Positions 8,410 through 16,768 of a stretch of DNA of 64,000 bases are shown piece by piece. The DNA comes from Thermasporomyces sp040195635 (GTDB taxonomy: Bacteria > Actinomycetota > Actinomycetes > Propionibacteriales > Actinopolymorphaceae), in contig NZ_JBEFTX010000022.1 in assembly GCF_040195635.1 (NCBI RefSeq), positions 62,001-126,000 of the forward strand, written 5' to 3'. The translations under genes and the position numbers were made by a program. Within the stretch, counting starts at the first letter, position 1; every line of letters begins with the position of its first letter. The notes beneath the pieces were generated by a model. That model was not told the origin of the DNA, did no database searches, and worked only from the letters and a program-made list of their open reading frames with translations.

Positions 8410-9258
8410 TCAGAGGGCGAGCATCGCGCCGGCCACCTTGTCGGCCGCGGCGTCCCGCAGGGCGGTGCCCATGTCGTCGAGAACGAGCAGCCGCGCGGCG
8501 GGGATCGTGGCGGCGAGGGCCTCGCCGTTGCCGACCGGGAAGAACGGATCCGCGCGGCCGTGCACGACGAGTGTCGGCAGGGCTAGCTCGCCGAGGCGCT
8601 CACGCCACCGCGGCGTGCAGTCGAGCCGGGCGAACACCATTCCGAGCTGATTCGCCTGCTGCACAGCGGATTCGCTCGACGGCGTGCGGACCCAGATCCG
8701 TGCCGCGGTCGCGCGGGCCTGCTCCGGGTCATTGCCAAGCAGCTCGGCGCCGTCGGCGGCGAACGCGGCGACAGCGGTTCGGTCGGTCCAGTCGGGCATC
8801 GGGCGCGAGAACACCACGTCCATGGTCGCCGCGTCATGGTCCGGCAGATCGTCGTCGACCGGGCCCGGCGCGACTGGTCGGGTGCTCACCAGCGTCAGGG
8901 CCGAAAACGCCTTCGGATGGTCGAGCGCGGCTACCTGAGCGACCATCCCGCCGACCCCGACGCCGCCGAGGTGAGCCGTCGCGGCACCGAGGGTGTCGAC
9001 AAGCGCCGCCGCATCGGCGGCGAGATCGCGCAGACGGTACGCCGGTGCCTCCGGGTCGAGGGTCGTCGACGCTCCGCAGTCGCGCAGGTCATAGCGAACC
9101 ACCCACCGGCCACCCGCCGCGAGCCGCTCACACAACGAGTCAGGCCACGACAGCATCGTGGTCCCTCCAGCCAGCAGCACGAGCGGATCAGCATCGCGGC
9201 CAAAGATCTCGACGCCGAGTTCGACGCCGTTCGTCCGCACGGAGGTCACCGTGCTCAT
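8410..9258 (-). CDS. Alpha/beta hydrolase homologue lacking catalytic Ser and His
   Basis: The 282-residue protein clearly has the alpha/beta-hydrolase fold: WVVRYDLRDCGAS, the nucleophile-elbow region and TLVVHGRADPFFPVGNGEAL near the acid residue. The nucleophile elbow reads GVGVG, however, with Gly101 where the family has Ser. The loop that normally reads GMGHAL reads DMGTAL, so the catalytic His is Thr. Both substitutions together indicate loss of the classic hydrolase activity; a binding or regulatory role, or ongoing decay, is possible. Start: ATG at 9256-9258 with GGAAGGAA upstream. The gene stands alone. Confidence 0.85.
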   Translation of the reverse strand: MSTVTSVRTNGVELGVEIFGRDADPLVLLAGGTTMLSWPDSLCERLAAGGRWVVRYDLRDCGASTTLDPEAPAYRLRDLAADAAALVDTLGAATAHLGGVGVGGMVAQVAALDHPKAFSALTLVSTRPVAPGPVDDDLPDHDAATMDVVFSRPMPDWTDRTAVAAFAADGAELLGNDPEQARATAARIWVRTPSSESAVQQANQLGMVFARLDCTPRWRERLGELALPTLVVHGRADPFFPVGNGEALAATIPAARLLVLDDMGTALRDAAADKVAGAMLAL

Positions 9259-9704
9259 TGTTGTTCCTTCCCATCGGCTCGGATCCACTACTGCGTCTGA
9301 CCCGAGATCCACCCGAAACTCATCGGCATCGTCTGCGAGCCGCGTACGCATGCGGATCCCTTGTGGGACCGGATGACCTTGAGCCATAGGCGTACGGCCG
9401 GTTCCGTTACGGCAGCGGCATCAATGTCGGCAAGGCTCCAGACGCGCAGCTTGGTCGACACCCTCGCCCAGATGGGCGGTTTGCCGGTCAATGTCCGGTG
9501 AGCTCCGAGCTAGTGATCACCGACCACGGCCATCGGTGCGCTCCAAGTCTGGGCTTGACGTGCTCGACAAAAGCCACCACAGCATCGGCGTGGATCTCCT
9601 GGTATGTCGGCGGGTTGGCCGAGTGAGAGCAGCTGGAAGCATGACACCGGGCTTCGGACAAGGGCACCGTCAGGTGGTGTCTGGACGCTCGCGGGCGGGC
9701 AGAC
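9259..9704. other. Intergenic stretch, no convincing gene
   Basis: Two short minus-strand open frames (9288-9491 and 9488-9724) exist but have no family motif and no ribosome-binding site. I treat them as chance frames. Confidence 0.4.
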
Positions 9705-10340
9705 TCACCGGCTGCCGGCGACATGGTTCGCGAACCAGGAGGTCAACGGGCGTAGCTCGGCAAAGGCTGCGAGCACCCGGTCGACCGCGTCTGGTGTGTG
9801 CAGCCAGTCTTCGCCTCCGAGCGGTCGTTTGGCGATCAGCGACCGGTGGCGCAGCAGGTCCGCCCGCGGATGGCCGACCGCGTATCCGCGGGGTATCCGC
9901 TTCATGACGCGACCCGCGACCGCGAAACCCTTCTCCCGCAGGGATCGCAGGAGGTCCGCGAGCTCGGCTCCGCTCGCCTCGGCCGCAACCGCAGTCCGAT
10001 AGCGCGCCATCTGGGCAGCAGGAGACAATCGTCCACCGCCGTGGACCCCCAGACCGTCGAGATCGAAGGCCAGGCCGAGATCGACGAAGGGGGCAATCCG
10101 TACGGTTGCGTACTGGTGCTGCCAGCGTCCGTACGCCGGCGAGTAATAGCCGGCGACGGAGAAGTCGTCGTACGCCGGATCAGTGTCCGCGACATCGTGC
10201 AGCAAGGCGATCATCGGTTGCCGCACCAGCTGCTCACGGTCCTTGCGGCATCGTTCGCGTACGTCCACCGGCGGGTCCCCGTCGAGCTCGAGTAAGACGT
10301 CGTACGCCTCCTTCGGCCATCCGGTGAAACGTCCGCTCAT
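9705..10340 (-). CDS. DUF2461-family protein
   Basis: The 211-residue protein matches the DUF2461 pattern: an N-terminal FTGWPKEAYDVLLEL, a basic/aromatic core, and the C-terminal LRPLTSWFANHV near PDAVDRVLAAFAEL. The function of this family is unknown; it is widespread in actinomycetes and usually stands alone. The start is put at the ATG at 10338-10340 because the conserved SGRFTGWP begins there; the open frame upstream is low-complexity shadow. Confidence 0.75.
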   Translation of the reverse strand: MSGRFTGWPKEAYDVLLELDGDPPVDVRERCRKDREQLVRQPMIALLHDVADTDPAYDDFSVAGYYSPAYGRWQHQYATVRIAPFVDLGLAFDLDGLGVHGGGRLSPAAQMARYRTAVAAEASGAELADLLRSLREKGFAVAGRVMKRIPRGYAVGHPRADLLRHRSLIAKRPLGGEDWLHTPDAVDRVLAAFAELRPLTSWFANHVAGSR

Positions 10341-10560
10341 GGCGAGCATTGTGCTCGGTGCGATAGGACGTCGGCAACGATGGCCGCGCTGGGCGTGCCA
10401 GCCCGGTGAGCCAGCGCCCGTCGCGGGACCGCGTCCATCGTCGTTCGAGGCCGACACTGCGGGCGAGCCGATGGCCCAGGGGAACAGGACGCCCGTCGAG
10501 GGTGAGGTTGCCGTATACGTCGCCCGGCAGTCACCGGGACGGCGTGTCGACCGGATTCGA

Positions 10561-11184
10561 TCATCTTGCGCTCGTCGACGACTGCGATCCGGTCGGCGCG
10601 CTGTCGGGTCCTGGCGGGCGGAAGCGATCAGCTACCTGTTGAACTCTGCTTCTCCAGTCGTGCCAGAACGTCGATCCTGCAGTGACGGGTGGGTCAGCGT
10701 CGACCCGCCCGTCGATCAGTTCGCGAACGATGTCGGCGTGCCCGGCGTGCTGCGCGGTCTCGCCGACCATCCCGACCACGAGCACTCCGAGCGTTGTCTC
10801 CTGGCGACCCTCGGCCCAATGTGCCACGTGACCTTGGCTGTCCAGTTCGAGGTCGGCAATCGTGGCGTCGGCATGAGCACAGGCCTGGCGGTAGACGCCG
10901 GTGATGTAGTCGCTTGGCTCATCAAGTGTCGCCCACATGCCGATCTCGGTGTAAGGGTCATCTCGGAACCAAGACGGCCGCTCGAGCGGTGGACGGCCGA
11001 ACGACTCCCCGAAATAGCCGTACTCCACGCCAGCCAGATGCTTGACCAAACCGAGCAGGTTCGTCCCCGTCGGAGTCAACGGGCGCCGCCGGTCGTACTC
11101 CGACAACCCGTCCAGCTTGCCGAGCATCACTGCGCGATGGCCACGCAGATTCGCCAGCAGCTCCGCTTTGAGATCGGTCATCAC
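10561..11184 (-). CDS. DinB-like (DUF664) metal-binding protein
   Basis: The 207-residue protein has the four-helix DinB fold with the metal triad His49 (LVKHLAG), His146 and His149 (AQHAGHADIVREL). Family members include mycothiol- and bacillithiol-dependent transferases and many proteins with no known role. A GTG (11184) and an ATG (11181) are adjacent start candidates, preceded by GGAAGG. It is paralogous to the gene at 27153, sharing the TNLLGLVKHL and HAGHADIVRELIDG blocks. Confidence 0.86.
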   Translation of the reverse strand: MMTDLKAELLANLRGHRAVMLGKLDGLSEYDRRRPLTPTGTNLLGLVKHLAGVEYGYFGESFGRPPLERPSWFRDDPYTEIGMWATLDEPSDYITGVYRQACAHADATIADLELDSQGHVAHWAEGRQETTLGVLVVGMVGETAQHAGHADIVRELIDGRVDADPPVTAGSTFWHDWRSRVQQVADRFRPPGPDSAPTGSQSSTSAR

Positions 11185-11212
11185 CGTTCACCTTCCGCTG
11201 GCGTGCCGACCC

Positions 11213-11455
11213 ATGCACACGATCTTGCTCCTGCACGGCGCCATGTCTTCCCGGATTGACTTTCGGCCTAACCAGCGGGATCTCGAGGACCTCGGGTGCC
11301 ACGTTGTTGCCATGGATCTCCCAGGGCATGGTGGCCGGCTCGTAGTGGCCGGTTCGGCGGACTCGCTTGACTGTATGGCTCTCGATGTCGCAGTTCGGCT
11401 TGACGACAGGATCGCTCACCTTGTCGTGGGCTGATCACTCCCGGCCGTGTTCGCA
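11213..11455 (+). pseudogene. Truncated alpha/beta hydrolase remnant
   Basis: From ATG 11213 the translation MHTILLLHGAMSS, then VVAMDLPGHG, is the N-terminal third of an alpha/beta hydrolase. It reaches RIAHLVVG and then hits TGA at 11432-11434, exactly where a GHSLGG nucleophile elbow is expected; the following codons read SLP, so the TGA seems to replace the histidine codon. The downstream frame then diverges and the rest of the gene is gone. This is an inactivated fragment, not a functional short protein. Confidence 0.6.
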
Positions 11456-11622
11456 TCGTCGACAGCGGACCCAGCGTCCACCGCGACCCGTCAGGTCTCT
11501 GGTTGATCCGCGTGCTGAGCTTCGGACATTCACTCGGCCAAGGCAAGGCACAATGAAATGGGCCGATCAGACAGAGCTGCGGGCTGCGAGACGCATGGTC
11601 ACCTGGCCCGAACAAGCTCGCC

Positions 11623-12543
11623 TCAGCTGTAGTCCTCCTGTCGCGGCAGTTGGTCGTTGAGGACGTCGCCGCCGTAGATCCCGTGTCCTGGCATGGTCCC
11701 GTTGACGTCAGTGAACCCGTAGACGGGTGCGAGGTCCCTGGTGTAGACGGTTCTCCCGTTCCATCGGGACACGTCGGGGTCGGTGGCGAGCGCGAGGACC
11801 GCGCGGCCGGTGTAGCGGGGAGATTCGGAGCCCAGCCAGTCCGGCGGTCGATGTTCGGGCTCCCGCCAGTACCAGTCCTGCCAGTTCTCCTCGGTGACGC
11901 CCATTCCCTCGAGCATCGCCTCCGAGCGCAGCCAGCCCGGCGAGACCGCGACCCCGGTGATCCCATGAGGTCCAAGCTCTTCTGCGTAGGCGACCGCCAG
12001 CCGCATCACCGACTTCTTCGGCAAGTCGTAGAACAGGTGGTCGTGAAACTCGTCCGGCCGCCCATCGGTGATCTCGACCACTAGACCGCGCCGGCGTTTG
12101 ACCATCAACGGCGCAACATGCCAGCTGGTGATGATGTGCGTGTCGACCGCGTTGTGGAGAACCTGAAGGCCGCGAGGCAGATCGTGCTCCCAGAACGGAA
12201 GGCGAAAGTCCCCGAGGTAGGGATCGCCGCCCCAGATGTCGTTGACGAGCACGTCCAAGCGGCCGTCCTGGTCTGTGTCGATGCGGTGCACCAAGTCGCG
12301 GACCTGCTCGACGTCGAGATGATCGACCTGGACTGCGATCCCCGTCCCACCGGCCGCCGTCACCAGTTCGGCCGTCTCTTCGATCGTCTCCGGCCGGCCG
12401 AACGGGGAACGCTGCCGGCTCGTCGTACGCCCGGTGCAGTACACCGTCGCCCCGGCCGCCCCGAGCTCCACGGCGATACCTCGACCAGCGCCACGCGTCG
12501 CACCAATCACGAGCGCGACCTGTCCTTCGAGTCGTTTCGGCAT
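11623..12543 (-). CDS. SDR-family NAD(P)-dependent oxidoreductase
   Basis: The 306-residue short-chain dehydrogenase carries the cofactor motif GATRGAGRG (residues 14-22), LVNDIWGG in place of NNAG, and the catalytic pair Tyr172/Lys176 in YDLPK. Thr159 (EITDG) sits where the family usually has the catalytic serine. The protein is longer than a classical SDR because of a C-terminal extension (WYWREPEHRPPDWLG and on) found in a subgroup of actinomycete SDRs. The start is placed at the ATG 12541-12543 just before the Rossmann strand; no strong ribosome-binding site is visible. Substrate unknown. Confidence 0.85.
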   Translation of the reverse strand: MPKRLEGQVALVIGATRGAGRGIAVELGAAGATVYCTGRTTSRQRSPFGRPETIEETAELVTAAGGTGIAVQVDHLDVEQVRDLVHRIDTDQDGRLDVLVNDIWGGDPYLGDFRLPFWEHDLPRGLQVLHNAVDTHIITSWHVAPLMVKRRRGLVVEITDGRPDEFHDHLFYDLPKKSVMRLAVAYAEELGPHGITGVAVSPGWLRSEAMLEGMGVTEENWQDWYWREPEHRPPDWLGSESPRYTGRAVLALATDPDVSRWNGRTVYTRDLAPVYGFTDVNGTMPGHGIYGGDVLNDQLPRQEDYS

Positions 12544-12712
12544 AGCCGCGGACGGTATCAACGGCCACCGACCATCCCTACGAAATTCCAGCCCGGGCTC
12601 CGCACCGGCGACTCCCCGGTCGCCTCCAAGCTGACGGCATACTGCTGGGCGCCATCAAGCGCAGGCCTGTGCGCAGGCGATGATTCCTGCCTTCCAAGGC
12701 TATTGTCCTCGC

Positions 12713-13189
12713 ATGGGTGCGGAGTCGCGGTGGGAAGTGATTGCGCGGAAGCGGGAGGCAGCTGACGCTCTCCTGCTCGACGAGGCCGGTCGTCCGCTGA
12801 TCGTGCAAAACTCGTGGGACGACGCGTGGAACATCCCCGGAGGCTGTCTCAACCCTGGCGAGCCTCCCCGGCTGGGTGCAGAGCGAGAGGTCAAGGAGGA
12901 GCTTGGTCTGCGGATTACGGTGGGCCAGCTGCTGGTAGCCGACTGGGAGCCTCCCTCTGAGACGCTGCCTATCGATGGGCTGATGACCATGTTCGATGGC
13001 GGCGTCCTGACGGCCGAACAAGTCGCGGCGATTCGCCTGCAGGAGTCGGAGATCCAGGCCTATCGCTTCGCGACGCCCGATGAGTTCCCGGCCACACTGC
13101 CTGACAATCTCGCCAGGAGGCTGCGAGCAGCGTTGAGCGCTCGAGAGTCTGGGATTCCCGTTTATCTGGAGGACGGTTACCCAGTCTGA
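12713..13189 (+). CDS. NUDIX hydrolase
   Basis: The complete Nudix box, G-x5-E-x7-REVKEELGL, runs from GCLNPGE through REVKEELGL at about residues 44-66. NUDIX enzymes hydrolyse nucleoside diphosphates linked to another group; this 158-residue member has the layout of actinomycete 8-oxo-dGTP/ADP-ribose-like housekeepers, but specificity cannot be read. The start is uncertain: ATG 12713 begins directly before SRWEVIARKREAADALL; an in-frame ATG at 12680 would add 11 residues. Confidence 0.88.
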   Translation: MGAESRWEVIARKREAADALLLDEAGRPLIVQNSWDDAWNIPGGCLNPGEPPRLGAEREVKEELGLRITVGQLLVADWEPPSETLPIDGLMTMFDGGVLTAEQVAAIRLQESEIQAYRFATPDEFPATLPDNLARRLRAALSARESGIPVYLEDGYPV

Positions 13190-13229
13190 CGACGGGAGTG
13201 TAGGCGTTGCCGTCGGCGCGGGCTTGTCA

Positions 13230-13819
13230 CGAGCAGACACGTGGCACGGCGTCCCCTCCGCCGAGACCGGGCCCCGAAGGGATGCCCGTGCGGGTGCCCG
13301 GGATGCAGCTGGCCCGTCTGGCCGACGTAGATGGTCTCTGTGGGAGGCTCCGAGCGACTTGAGACCTCAGCCACGATGTCAGCAAACTCATCGACTGTCG
13401 GAAGATGACCGGTCTCGCGACGACGCGTTTCGAGGAGGCCAGGTCGTGCCCGATCGAGCAGGGTCGGATCTGATGGCTGCTCCGCTGAGACCTCGCAACC
13501 TCGCTGTCCGTAGAGGCAGGCAGCTCGATTGCGACCTGCGCGGTAGCGCTGACCTTCGTTGCCCTGGTGCTCGTTGCAGTGCCATGGCTCGCGCTGCGTC
13601 GATCCGCTGAAATCCGGTGACCCCGAACGGCTCAACTCGTTCAGTCAGCCACTGTTCGATCTGGGCCGCGGCTGATCGGGCTGCGTCCTCCTCGTGTCGT
13701 GGCATCAGGCCGGACGCGCAGGCCTCGAGGAACTCGTCCCAGTCGTCGGTTCCGACCAGTCCATCTCTGGTCAGGTACGGATCCAACTCGGGTGCCCGCA
13801 TCAGTGTTGCTGGATGCAA
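13230..13819 (-). pseudogene. Possible decayed gene of unknown family, split over two frames
   Basis: From ATG 13819 the minus strand encodes about 80 plausible residues (PELDPYLTRDGLVG, WDEFLEACASGLMPRHEEDA, IEQWLTERVEPFG) and then turns into low-complexity sequence. Further on, another frame reads TLLDRARPGLLETRRRETG and LPTVDEFADIVAEVSS, which also looks like protein. Between them lies a copy of a dispersed repeat (13507-13540). I read this as a gene interrupted by repeat insertion and frameshift; the evidence is composition only. Confidence 0.3.
13507..13540 (+). repeat. Dispersed repeat B, partial copy 1
   Basis: The block TCCGTAGAGGCAGGCAGCTC with its continuation matches the starts of the copies at 30759, 35889 and 55795 with only a few mismatches over about 33 bases. 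Confidence 0.6.
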
Positions 13820-13886
13820 CGGAGGCAGTGAGCTCGAGTCTGCTGCCTGCGACCCTCGCCGGCAGGCCGCAGGCTCCTCAGGTGGT

Positions 13887-14324
13887 TCAGCCGTTCAGTA
13901 GCGTGGTGGAGGTCAGGCTGATCGTCTCGACGCCCTGTAGTGCCCGGGAGACGGCGCAGGCTTCCTTCGCGGTCTCCGCGAGCTCGCGGAAGCGGGTTTT
14001 GTCGATCCCTGGTGCGTCGGCCTCGGTGTCGAGGTCGATCTGGTTGATCGTCGGGGCGCCATCGACCATACGCAAGTAGGAGCGCGCCGTCGTCCTGATC
14101 AAGCGCGGCGTGTGTCCTGCCTCGGTGAGGATGTGACAGAGCGCCATTGAGTAGCAGCCGGCGTGCGCGGCCGCTATCAGCTCCTCGGGATTTGTGCCGG
14201 CGCCGTCTTCGAAGCGTGAAGCGAACGAATAGGCGCCCGTCCAGACGCCTTCGCCGACCGTCACCTCCCCGGAGCCGCTGCTCAGGTCACCGTTCCATCG
14301 TGCACTGCCGTTGCGTGGTGCCAT
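13887..14324 (-). CDS. OsmC-family peroxiredoxin-like protein
   Basis: The 145-residue protein has the OsmC pattern: GAGTNPEELIAAAHAGCYSM with Glu48 and Cys57, and the second redox cysteine Cys123 in KEACAVSRAL. OsmC proteins reduce organic hydroperoxides with these two cysteines and act in the cytoplasm. Start: ATG at 14322-14324 behind AAGGAG. The gene is monocistronic. A fragment of a medium-chain dehydrogenase lies just upstream on the same strand and may once have been its operon partner. Confidence 0.93.
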   Translation of the reverse strand: MAPRNGSARWNGDLSSGSGEVTVGEGVWTGAYSFASRFEDGAGTNPEELIAAAHAGCYSMALCHILTEAGHTPRLIRTTARSYLRMVDGAPTINQIDLDTEADAPGIDKTRFRELAETAKEACAVSRALQGVETISLTSTTLLNG

Positions 14325-14368
14325 CGTGGGTCTCCTTCTGGTTTGTTGTCGTTACTTGGCTGGTGGTC

Positions 14369-14458
14369 TCGTGCCCGCGAGTCGGCGATCACGACCTTGC
14401 CGAAAGGGCGGGCGGACTCGTAGTAGTGGTAGGCGTTGACCGGCTCGTCGAGTCCCCT
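14369..14458 (-). pseudogene. C-terminal remnant of an MDR-type quinone oxidoreductase
   Basis: The frame encodes LDEPVNAYHYYESARPFGK followed by VVIAD. This is the characteristic C-terminus of zinc-type alcohol dehydrogenase/NADPH:quinone reductase proteins (usually a DEAVEAYRYFES-type helix and GKVVI). Nothing recognisable of the remaining 280-odd residues is present upstream; the adjacent 14460-14600 region is scrambled. A deletion remnant. Confidence 0.6.
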
Positions 14459-14667
14459 CCCACATGCCCTCGGTGAGCATGCCGGTGTACATGGTTCTGC
14501 TGGCTGGGATGGAGCCTGCCCACCAGCAGCACTACCCGCGGCTTTACAGCACGAGTGGCCCCGGTCGTCGTATTCCGGGTCATCCAACGCTATTCGCTGC
14601 ACTATCACGGGAGGCTGGTGGAGACGAGTCGAAGGCCGGACGACATGGCGACTTGATTCCCGGGCGA

Positions 14668-15048
14668 TCAGAGTTGTTGGGTGAGATTGACCGGGTTGCC
14701 GTCCGGGTCAGTGATGTGCGCGACCCGATGTCCCCATGGCATGTTCTTGGCCGGGCCGAGCACCGTCCCGCCGGCCGGCTCGACCCGTGGCAGGAGGTCG
14801 TCGACGGACTCGACGAATACGGCCAGGATGACCCGGCCAGGAGCGGCGTCGGCTCCCGACTTTGCCTTGACGATGCCGAGGTCGGCTGCGCCGAATCTGA
14901 CACAGACGTAGAACGGTTCGCCGCGGCCGCCGGGAACACGCATGTACTCCTCGGCCCCGAACAGTTCGCCGTAGAACGACTTCAATCGATCGATGTTGTT
15001 TGTGGACAAGTTGGACTGGATCGCGGTAACGATGGGCTTGTTGGTCAT
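14668..15048 (-). CDS. VOC-family (glyoxalase/bleomycin-resistance fold) protein
   Basis: The 126-residue protein has the paired beta-alpha-beta-beta-beta modules: LKSFYGELFGAEEYM, AVFVESVDDLLPRVEPAGG and the C-terminal GHRVAHITDPDGNPVNLTQ. VOC proteins bind a metal with His/Glu residues or sequester drugs; the function of this one is unknown. Start: ATG at 15046-15048, where the first strand begins; no strong ribosome-binding site is visible, so it may be leaderless. Confidence 0.86.
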   Translation of the reverse strand: MTNKPIVTAIQSNLSTNNIDRLKSFYGELFGAEEYMRVPGGRGEPFYVCVRFGAADLGIVKAKSGADAAPGRVILAVFVESVDDLLPRVEPAGGTVLGPAKNMPWGHRVAHITDPDGNPVNLTQQL

Positions 15049-15125
15049 GCCTAATAGACACAAGACAGGTCGGAAACTCATCGCTCCCGACGGAGATACC
15101 CTGGTAGGCACGCCAAACGCAACCC

Positions 15126-15740
15126 CTACTTGCTGGTGACTGCTCCGGCGTAGGCGACTTCGGCGTAGTCAGGGCCGGCGGAGGCTTCGATGGTGATCTG
15201 GTCCGCAGCCTCGCGCGGTACCCACCACATCCAGTCGGCGGTCAGGGTGTTGCCGGGCCACATCCCGCCGAGGAAGATGCCGCACTCGGCGTCCACGCAG
15301 GTCGGGCGGATCTCGTCGCCATCGACGATCAGGTCCAGGCTCGCAGTCGGGTCGATGATCTTGTCTGAGTTGTTGGTCAGGGTGATCGCGGCCTTCACCG
15401 GCATCACGGCGTCGAAGTCGGTGCTCGGGTCGAGCGCGAGGTAGTCCGCCCACGGCGTGCCCTTACCCGCGTCCGGCATCACCTCCGGAGCGCTCACGAC
15501 GATGGAGACCCCATCGCCGTAGCTGTGCACCGCACCCCACGCCAACGTGTGTGCGGGTGTAGCCGTCGGCGTGACATCGACGGCCGGCTCGACCGGGTGG
15601 ACCTCGGGTCGAGCGGCTGACCCCGGCGTCGTGGTGATGATCGGCAGCACGGTCACCACCAGGGCCGCGATGCCTCCAATGGCAGCTAGGACCACCACGC
15701 AGGCGATCGCGAACGCGCCCATCTTGTCGGTAAAGGACAT
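15126..15740 (-). CDS. Membrane-anchored extracytoplasmic protein, DUF4352-like
   Basis: The 204-residue product has one N-terminal transmembrane segment (about residues 9-35, FAIACVVVLAAIGGIAALVV). A Pro/Thr-rich linker follows, then a beta-sandwich-like domain with GVSIVVSAPEV, VKAAITLTNNSDKIIDP and two cysteines around VDAECGIFLGG that may form a disulfide. The layout fits the DUF4352/telomeric-repeat-factor-2-like extracellular domains of actinomycetes. It ends a same-strand set with three unknown genes (15835-16694) after a 94-base gap. Role unknown. Confidence 0.72.
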   Translation of the reverse strand: MSFTDKMGAFAIACVVVLAAIGGIAALVVTVLPIITTTPGSAARPEVHPVEPAVDVTPTATPAHTLAWGAVHSYGDGVSIVVSAPEVMPDAGKGTPWADYLALDPSTDFDAVMPVKAAITLTNNSDKIIDPTASLDLIVDGDEIRPTCVDAECGIFLGGMWPGNTLTADWMWWVPREAADQITIEASAGPDYAEVAYAGAVTSK

Positions 15741-15834
15741 GACCTACCACCCCCGTGTTGTGGAGCGATGCCGCTCCGCCCGACCCGCCACGCCCGCTCG
15801 TGGTGGACCGAACGCAACCTCAACGCTTGCAGTC

Positions 15835-16074
15835 CTACTTGGAGACGATCTCGAACTCACCTCCGACCACCTGCACGGTGATCGACGTGGTGCTCTTCGG
15901 GAAGCGGGAGCCCGCCAACCAGCGGCTCAGCGCGGCTTCCTCGGTCTGCCGGCGAAGCCACTCGGTGGTGCCGATCCGTACCAGCACCAGCGCCGCAATA
16001 CCGGCGACGACTGCGACCGTGGCGGCTACCAGCCAGCCCACCGCCCCGGTGACCAGACCCACCACGATCAGCAC
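15835..16074 (-). CDS. Small membrane protein of unknown function
   Basis: The 79-residue protein has one long or two short transmembrane helices at residues 2-33 (GLVTGAVGWLVAATVAVVAG), then a basic/acidic cytoplasmic-looking tail. The GTG start (16072-16074) directly abuts the TAG of the preceding gene, giving TAGGTG, so translation is probably coupled by reinitiation. I recognise no family. Confidence 0.62.
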   Translation of the reverse strand: MLIVVGLVTGAVGWLVAATVAVVAGIAALVLVRIGTTEWLRRQTEEAALSRWLAGSRFPKSTTSITVQVVGGEFEIVSK

Positions 16075-16377
16075 CTAGCCGTACTGGAACGGCGCTAGCC
16101 GCGCGGACGTCCGACCCTTCCGACCGGGCTCGGTCATCAGTGCCACAGTCGCCCAGTCGTAGACCAGCTTTACCCACATGTTCCGCCGATCGGCGGTGGG
16201 CACAACTACGCTGCGGGTCCTCCAGTCGACCACCACCTGGTCAGCAATCTGCTCGACCACCTGGCGCCGATCGGTCAGGCCACCCCACGGGCCGCTGCCC
16301 CGGGCAGCCATCGCGGCCAGGTGATCCTGCGGACGCTCACACATCTGCGTGGCGAACTCCGGGCCCAGGTCACTCAT
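16075..16377 (-). CDS. Hypothetical protein, middle gene of a coupled operon
   Basis: The 100-residue protein has no signal peptide. The stretch WGGLTDRRQVVEQIADQVVV is followed by RNMWVKLVYDWATVAL. The ATG at 16375-16377 overlaps the TGA of the upstream gene (ATGA), and its own stop abuts the next start, so it is locked between two coupled partners. No family recognised. Conservation of this arrangement elsewhere would show whether the four genes form one complex. Confidence 0.6.
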   Translation of the reverse strand: MSDLGPEFATQMCERPQDHLAAMAARGSGPWGGLTDRRQVVEQIADQVVVDWRTRSVVVPTADRRNMWVKLVYDWATVALMTEPGRKGRTSARLAPFQYG

Positions 16378-16694
16378 GCCGCCAACGCTATGGCTTCGCA
16401 GACGGCTTGGCAGACGGATTCGTAGCACTGTGACATGCGGCGTAGATCGACCGCGGACCCGAAGCCGCTGTACGTGTTGCGGGCGCGGCGGTCCGCGAGC
16501 TGCACGAATCTCTCCCTGTCGCGAACGTCAGTCGGCCAGTGCCCAGATGGTGGCCACTCTGCTGCCGTGGTATCTCTGCTCTGGTTCGGATTTCGGTCGG
16601 ATCGGCGTGCGGGACAGGACGCAGCCATGGCCGGGCACCCGCCAGAGGTCCAGGCTGCCCGGTCATCGATCGTCTTCCGGACATTCCCCACCAT
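16374..16694 (-). CDS. Hypothetical protein, first gene of the coupled operon
   Basis: The frame ends with the TGA that overlaps the next ATG by the ATGA arrangement, which argues that it is translated. The C-terminal half (DRERFVQLADRRARNTYSGF, then LRRMSQCYESVCQAVCEAI) looks genuine; the N-terminal half is basic and low in complexity. The start is therefore uncertain: the frame opens at 16694, but the ATG at 16628 or a later GTG are equally possible. Three cysteines cluster near the C-terminus. Family unknown. Confidence 0.45.
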   Translation of the reverse strand: MVGNVRKTIDDRAAWTSGGCPAMAASCPARRSDRNPNQSRDTTAAEWPPSGHWPTDVRDRERFVQLADRRARNTYSGFGSAVDLRRMSQCYESVCQAVCEAIALAA

Positions 16695-16768
16695 GGTCGG
16701 TCAAAGACCAGCCCGTTCGTCGGCTGAGCAGCGGTGACTTGTCCATGGTCGGGCGTAGCATCGCCTGC

